The notes under the pieces: model-generated
Seen by the model: the letters and a program-made list of their open reading frames with translations, nothing else
Database searches by the model: none
What the model was told of the DNA's origin: nothing
Origin: Argentina anserina
Lineage: Eukaryota; Streptophyta; Magnoliopsida; Rosales; Rosaceae
DNA: 64,000 nucleotides
Assembly (NCBI RefSeq): GCF_933775445.1
Contig: NC_065875.1
Span: 20,397,555-20,461,554 of the forward strand
Direction: 5' to 3'
Made by a program: the position numbers and the translations under genes
In this document: one piece after another, positions 57,500 to 64,000 of the stretch
How the letters are laid out: the number at the start of each line of letters is the position of its first letter
Numbering within the stretch: position 1 is the stretch's first letter

Positions 57500-59380
57500 A
57501 GGAAGGAGAGCTAGTACGCAGCTGCCAGGACTCGAGCTCTTCACCACACTCATCTCTTAGCCTCGTTTATCAGAAGAGAGTGCCAAATATGCCTAGGTCG
57601 CTTTGTGTTGTGAAAAAAATTAAAGAGGGGTTGATTTCACTGTGTGCATCACGAGTGGGAGTCAGCGCGTGGGTGAGTAGGTGTGACGGCGCGCCGGATG
57701 ACTTATGTTACGTACCACTCCGACTGTTCTGTTATGTGACTTATGTCGAATCAATCATCAAAGTCCGAGCATTGGATTTGATAGGACGCCCACGTGGCTT
57801 GTTCACAGGAGAGTATAATCATGGACGTCACTCACGCCGTAACATTTTGTTAGCCACGTGGTGATGGGGTGTAAAAAAATCTTACGTCGACGGCCGACCC
57901 GAAAGGGTGTTGGCCAGTTCGAAGGGAGCTAATTCGTTTGTAATGATAACCCAAGGCCCAAAGCCTCCATGGCTAATCAGTTGGAAAAGATTTTCATTTT
58001 TTTTTTGTCACAGAGATTTTCATTTTCTTGTGCAAAACGAATTCTGTCCAATTTTTGTAAGATGAGGGAGACTTTCCCGAGGCAGCTTCTGGTGTTATGC
58101 ATCTAGCAGCTAGCTCCCGATCATGGCAAGAAACTTGGTTATCCCAAAGTTTAATATGTACGGCGGATCTAGCCTATTTTTAGGGTGACTCAAGCATTCC
58201 AAGCTCAAGATAAGGAAAAAAAAACTAGTTTTTTAAATCTTTTTTTTTTCTAGGATTATCCTAATCTCCATAACCAAGCATCCCCAAATAATCAATGCTA
58301 CTCATTTGCTTCCCTTCTAAACCTGACTTTTCTTCCTCAATCATCAGCCAAGCCAAGTATCTCTTAATTACTAGCTAGCCAGGTTAATTACTAGCTAGTA
58401 CATTGTTTATTTATTAAAATGTGTATTTGTGTTAGATTTTGACTATGTACACCGTTTTGTCTGACATATATGATTATTATTTTTCAATGATTATAGGTGT
58501 TTATTAGACTAAAATGATAAGTTTGAGTCCAAATCAAAGCGTTTGAAAAAAAAATTACTTCATGGTTTCATGAAATGTCCAGTCTACGAGTCCAGATCTA
58601 AATTATATTCACTTCTTATCTTTCCTAAGATTTATTGATTAACTGCAATCTTTAATTCAATTTCCATTGGTCATTTCTTAACCTTTCGAACCGCTATTAA
58701 AATACTAGCTCTTGTAAATGATCATGAATTACGATGTGCTACATGAATATTTATTTAGTTAGCTTATGTTATTTGTATATATGCATTAGAAGAGTACGCC
58801 TCATTACATTCATTGACTATGTAGATCGATTTTGATTTTAATTAGTAAAAAAATCTCGCACCATTGAGATTCTCCACTATCTTTTTATTGTTAAGTTCAA
58901 GCATCCTCAATAATCCAATCCTGAATCCGCTACTGATGTACGATATGTCATTTTATCTACATAATAAAAAATATTGACTACCTTATACGTGATTAGGATC
59001 ATCGTACATATAACGTACTCTCTTTTGAATGTGATTAGTTACATCTCGTTGATTTCACATGATACCACATTCTCTTTGTGCAAAGGTTTTGATGAATTAA
59101 ATACCTTTGTTTTCACATATCAAAATCTTCTCGTTGTCATTTCAATAACATCTTCATTTTCCTTATAAGGGTCTCTATTTCTCAAAGATGGTTTTAAACA
59201 TTTACTTTGTTAAATGGGCTTCATTAATCTACACCAACACAGTATTAGAAGCAACAAATCTAGACTCTCTATTGGACAAGATTTCTACTGCATTAATGTA
59301 GTTGTATTGTATGAATGTTCCATACATTCCAAATCTATTGTATTCAGAGGCTATAGCCTATATATAGGAGAACACATATG
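57500..59380. other. Intergenic, no gene seen
   Basis: A 123-codon open frame at 57493-57864 has no recognisable domain and starts in the target duplication. The rest is AT-rich. Confidence 0.5.
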
Positions 59381-60763
59381 GTATGATTATCGTTCACATA
59401 CCCTAGCCCTTTGGAGCCTTCAACCACATACTTCTATAGATGTTGAGGTTCTGGCTCGGAATTCTCCTTCAGGACACCCCCGCAAACACTTCCCTTCGAA
59501 TTTATATTGATCGGTAAGTTACGAAGTTGCTTCTGATCGAGTTTATGATTAATTAGTTCAATTACGCATGGTTAGGTTCTTACTTAAAATGTCGATCTGA
59601 ATTATTAAGATACTGAACATTTGAACACTACTTGCACATTATTTGTTATAAATTAGTGAACAAAGTTTGAGTGCCGAGCATGATCTTGATGATATTCCCA
59701 GGTGACCTAGGACAGACCGACTGGCCGGACTAACTCCACTGTAGCCCATATTGGAACCATCGACTACGATGCCCTTTTTCTACCGGGCGATCTATCATAT
59801 ATATGCTAATACTGTGCAACCCCTTTGAGACTCATTTGGCCGGATTATCGAACCCTTGGCAGGCCGCCGTGCCTGGATGGTCACAGAAGGCAACCACGAA
59901 ATCGAAAGCCTACCCAGTGTCGACTCCCCTGCCTCACAAAGAGAGCGGCTCCACCTCAAACTTGTATTACCCTTACGAAGTTGCTGGGACTCACATCATC
60001 ATGCTTGGGTTCTATACCGAGTACGACTCCGACTCGAAGCAATACTTGTGGCTTATTGCCGATTAAGCAAAGATTGATCGAAAGAGAAAGCCGTGAGTTG
60101 TTGTGGCATTAATGCATGCACCGTGGTATAATACTAACACTGCTCTTCAGTGTGAAGGAGATGGCATGACCGCATGAGGGTTTCTATGGAGGAGTTGCTG
60201 TATAATGCACGGGCTGATTTGGTTTATTCTGGGCATGTTCATGCCTATGAACGATTTGTAAGTTAGATTTTGATTCCTTCATGTCATATTAACGCTCATG
60301 ATTTGTTGTATAAAATGGTTGATTAGGTACTTGTACAAACTTATGCATTGGTCCTTGTACACATGCAGACTAGGGTATACAACAATGAAGCTAACCCTTG
60401 TGGTCCGGTGCATGTAAGTGATTGATGTAACTATTGCCGACGGTGGAAACCGAGAAGGACTGGCATCATCGTGAGTACTCTCTTCAATTTGGTCGACTGA
60501 TTTTCCAAATAGAATCATATCTACAATATTCTTGGTCTGTTTTCGATACAGGCACGTATGAGGAGCTATTAGCATGATACATGATCGAAATCGAAAATAC
60601 ACTCAGCTTCTCCTCTCTCGTTGTACATAGAAGCAAGTTTCGGACACGGACGACTCGAATAGTGAATGACACGCATGCCATTTGGGGATGGCATCGGAAT
60701 GGCGACGAATTCTGTGTTCGTTGTAAAAGACCAAGTCTGGCTACGAAGTTATATCTCCTCTGA
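59381..60763 (+). pseudogene. Purple acid phosphatase pseudogene
   Basis: Recognisable metallophosphatase blocks occur in order but in different frames: TTYFYRC with a stop (TGA at 59444-59446) where Gly-Gly is expected, then SEFSFRTPPQTLPFEF and donor GATCG|GTAAG (59514); GDLGQTDW (about 59700), TIDYDALFLPGDLSY, PLAGRRAWMVTEGNHEIES with Trp-to-stop just before, SGSTSNLYYP, ELLYNARADLVYSGHVHAYERF, TRVYNNEANPCGPVH, and the C-terminal FGHGRLE-VNDTHAIWGWHRN. Metal-binding motifs GDLG, GDLSY, GNHE and GHVH can still be read, but frameshifts and at least three stops make it non-functional. Closest in type to the PAP20/PAP22 group, judged by memory. Confidence 0.88.
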
Positions 60764-62810
60764 AACATGCTCCAAGTCTGGACGGACTTATCATCAAAGG
60801 ATGAGTCGTAAGCGCAAAGAAGCTATATGATGATTTTTAGTTCGATCTACGTACTATCATTTACACATCATAAGATGTGTATGGGTACAATTCTAGCTTC
60901 TATCTTAAAAACGAGAACAGGCTTTCCAACTTCATTCTCGTTTGACTGTTATTCTCTGTATATTTGTTTTAAGGAGGCTAGGAGTAATTTGATATCGCAA
61001 TATCACGTGTTTAGGTGGTGAGTGATTATGGAATGATTGGTATGAAAGTTGTGGTTGCATGCAGTATGTAGCTAGTAGCTACCTTATACTGGAGTTGTAG
61101 ACCAACCGTTAATATCTATAGTGCATGTACGTACAAGCTACGTTTGACAACTTTGACATATCAATCGCATTAAAATTTGTGAATTGAAATTGAGAACATG
61201 AACAATTGTTGTTGAAAAATTTGGTTCGTCTAATAATTTGATTAGTTTTGTACTTTGGTACCTAAATTATTTTCAATGAGGTTGAAATTGGCATTATACC
61301 GTCTAGCTAGACAACCATGTTACTCAGTTCATGAAGAATTCAATTTTTCTACTGCCCATTGCTATATGTCACCTCTAGAAAAAAAAAAAGGAAGGAAGAG
61401 AAGATCGAATCCAATTAATCATACATGTTCTTGGTTATCTTGTTCACTCATTAATTTATTATTGGTTTCTTCTCACTCTTTTTAGTTTGATCGAGTTGGA
61501 GACCCATATACTTTGTTATATTACTTATATGATTTTCTACCTCGTTGACTCCGGATGTTGTAATTGGGTTTGTCTCTTGATTAATGAAATAATAATTTAT
61601 CACCAAAAAAAAAACCTAAACAGCAAATTAATGAGTCTACACAGTTTTAATCCTTGTCTTAAAACCAAACTCATTAATTATTAGAAAATGACTGTTGGCC
61701 TTAAAAATTTAGGCTTTAAAGGCCTCACCAAATGTGGCATATCTTGTCACATAGACATGTCACACTTTTATATAAAAACATGTTATGTCATTCTTGAATA
61801 AAAGGCAATCATATTCTTTTTTTTAATAAAAAAATATTTTCATATAAAACACGTACATATTTATTTTATTTTATTCATTTTTTTATAAAACTTATTGCTA
61901 AATTTAATCACCAATTTTTTTCTAAAAAATGTGAGTTCATATATACACATACATATACTCGTCCAAAAATAATTTATATATAGGTATATTTAATTCTTCA
62001 TAAAAAAAATTGATTGGATAAGAGTATTAATTTGAAAATATATGGTACTGTAATATGGTATTTCATACGAGTCATTATGACCATAAGAGTAATAGAATAT
62101 TTTATTACACTAGAAAGTCAAAACCTGGAAAGAAATCTCATAACATATATATGGTAACTACCATATATATAGCTCAACAAAAATAAGGTAATTTGCCATA
62201 ATAATTATTTTAGAGAATCAAATTGAAATCTAAATTATTTTATGAGATTGAATAGGTAAGAAATTATCACTAAATTGAATTGATGAAGAATATGATTGCA
62301 TTTTACTAAATTATAATATGACACGATTTTATTTAAAAATACGATGTGTCTATATGTGTCTATATGACAACACATGACACATAGGAAGATGCTTGAATTT
62401 TTTAGGCCCTATATCACTGCTCTTAAATATTATCGAACACACACTTACGCACATCACAGGAAATTATTATGTGGTCTATCTGAGTTTGGACCATAGTACT
62501 GTTAGTGCTACCATCTACCAGTCTCTTATCTCCAGCTCTACTAGAAAACTTCTTAGTGCATTCTCACCAAGCACCATGTTCATATGCATTTTTTTGTGGT
62601 AACCATGTTCGTATGCATAATCATATGAAAATCGAAAAATGTTATGAAAGAGGAAGAATGAGGGTTCCGCGCCAGCCAGCAGTATGCTACGTGGCAGAAT
62701 TGAATTCCAATGTTTAAAAATTAGGCAATAGCATCAAAAGCTTCTGGTATATATGAATTTGTGATCTTATCCCATATATATAGATCGAAGCCCGATTAGC
62801 ACGCAATTAG
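60764..62810. other. AT-rich intergenic region, no gene seen
   Basis: Very AT-rich from about 61680 to 62400, with inverted words AGGCC/TTAAAAATT near both sides that could be a worn MITE. No gene recognised. Confidence 0.45.
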
Positions 62811-63000
62811 GGGTGTTAATTGAAAACCGAAAACCGGAAAAAAACCGAACCATAACCGAAAAAAACCGAAGAAAAAAAAAACCGCACCAAACCGCAAAAA
62901 AACCGCACTAAACCGAAAGATTTGGTGTGGTTTTGGTTTGGGACGTTTGAAAACCGAAACCGAACCGAAAAACCGAATATATATATATATATTATAAAGA
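62811..63000. mobile_element. Terminal part of a second hAT-like element
   Basis: TAGGGGTGTTAATTGAAAAC is followed by dense AACCGAA and AACCGCA repeats and then a (TA)n run. This resembles the subterminal structure of the element at 56730-57491, but the other end is not found in the window. Confidence 0.5.
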
Positions 63001-63048
63001 AATTATATTATTTATAGATATTTTTAATATACATAATTAAATATGTTA

Positions 63049-64000
63049 TCGATCGAGACCCAAACTTTATCAAAATTCGGTGAATTTTTTACCATATCTG
63101 TATTTATATATGCTGATCACATCCGACGGTCGAAATTTCATAATTTGAATTTTAGATATTGGAACCACAACATGTCTACTAATGTGGTATAACTTGTTTA
63201 GTGGTCTTTTTGCAAATGTATGCAGTTGTGAAGCAACTATATCTTATAAATAGAATTTTGCAAATTTGTCCGCATGATGCGTTACGTATAGTGAAATATG
63301 GTTATGGTAAAAAAATCACATATTTTCGATAACGTTTGTGTCCCGATCGAGGCGGTCAACCCTTTTTACGCTTATTATCACCTATGGGTAGCCTTATCCA
63401 TGGAACGTAAAATTTTTAAAAATTTTACACGAGCTGCTACATCACATATATGTGAGAGTGTGTGCTTGAAAAAATCCACCAAAACTAGTCAAGAAGGAGG
63501 GGGTAAGAACAAATTCACTTAATTAGATGAAATTAAGTTAATGTTGACCACATCGATCGAGACCCAAATATTATCAACATTAGATGAATTTTTTACCATA
63601 TATGTATTTATATATGCTGATCACATCCGACGGTCGAAATTTCATAATTTCAATTTTAGATATTGGAACCACAACATGTCTACTAATGTGGTATAACTTG
63701 TTTAGTGGTCTTATTGCAAATGTATGCAGTTGTGAAGCAACTATATCTTATAAATAGAATTTTGCAAATTTGTCCGCATGATGCGTTACGTATAGTGAAA
63801 TATGGTTATGGTAAAAAAATCACATATTTTCGATAACGTTTGTGTCCCGATTGAGGCGGTCAACCCTTTTTACGCTTATTATCACCTATGGGTAGCCTTA
63901 TCCCTGGAACGTAAAATTTTTGAAAATTTTACACGAGCTGCTACATCACATATATGTGAGAGTGTGTGCATGAAAAAATCCACCAAAACTAGTTAAGAAG
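63049..64000. repeat. 504-bp tandem duplication, running off the window
   Basis: CGATCGAGACCCAAA occurs at 63050 and 63554, and GTTATGGTAAAAAAATCACA at the same 504-bp offset; identity is high throughout. The second copy is cut by the window end, so more units may follow. Both units hold an open frame beginning MVMVKKSHIFDNVC with only a few changes. No family is recognised, and inverted words (GTTATCGATCGAG versus CCCGATCGAGGC) suggest repeat DNA, not a gene. Confidence 0.93.

Noticed and set aside
57493..57864. 123-codon open frame on the plus strand after the hAT element
   Set aside because: No family feature or splice context, and its start lies in the transposon's target duplication; probably chance.
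61688..62420. Possible MITE with AGGCC/TTAAAAATT ends
   Set aside because: Inverted match is short and imperfect, with no target duplication; AT-rich sequence gives such matches by chance.

Overview
This is a 64 kb piece of a flowering-plant nuclear genome. The genes have many short introns with GT..AG borders and AT-rich spacers. The gene set is land-plant specific: a lipid-droplet REF/SRPP protein, ASY1, a CYP78A P450, plant TOM20, MAP65 and a DUF1517 plastid protein. The first block (small complex I protein, REF/SRPP, ASY1) and the ELMO gene recall, from memory, the order At1g67350, At1g67360, At1g67370, At1g67400 in Arabidopsis. Gene structures and repeats fit a eudicot, probably a rosid; Rosaceae is a guess. 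No organelle, bacterial or viral segment was recognised. Coding exons were joined by hand using splice sites, reading phase and family knowledge; no alignment was run.

Layout. 1-0.6 kb: palindromic MITE. 1.8-2.7 kb: small mitochondrial complex I-type protein (+). 4.5 kb: decayed REF fragment. 5.7-7.5 kb: REF/SRPP lipid-droplet protein (-). 8.3-12.8 kb: ASY1, 22 coding exons (-). 13-21.3 kb: transposon-rich block with a LINE-like insertion, tandem repeats and a 3.65 kb element with very long inverted repeats that carries a small gene and a decayed second copy of it. 21.6-25.9 kb: SSP4-type FCP1/SCP1 phosphatase (-). 28.7 kb: small CACTA element. 29.7-32.2 kb: CYP78A P450 (-). 32.2-37.6 kb: no gene seen. 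37.7-40.1 kb: TOM20 (-), with a foldback MITE in its last intron. 40.5-42.8 kb: broken DUF1517 plastid gene (+). 43.4-44.5 kb: NF-YC13/DPB3-like histone-fold protein (+) with E2F-like sites. 45.7-49.4 kb: MAP65 (-). 50.1-50.7 kb: MULE-type MITE. 51.5-53.4 kb: ELMO-domain gene (-) with a nonsense codon. 53.56-56.2 kb: 5'-truncated L1-type LINE. 56.7-57.5 kb: hAT element with perfect 8-bp target duplication. 59.4-60.8 kb: purple acid phosphatase pseudogene (+). 62.8-64 kb: start of another hAT-like element and a 504-bp tandem duplication running off the window.

The genes are independent plant units, not an operon. Several have cell-division roles (ASY1 in meiosis, NF-YC13/DPB3-like in replication or chromatin, MAP65 at microtubules), and two of these carry E2F-like promoter words. 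The least explained structures are the long-inverted-repeat element with its captured gene, the intronic foldback in TOM20, and the ELMO nonsense codon that coincides with a possible replacement splice acceptor.
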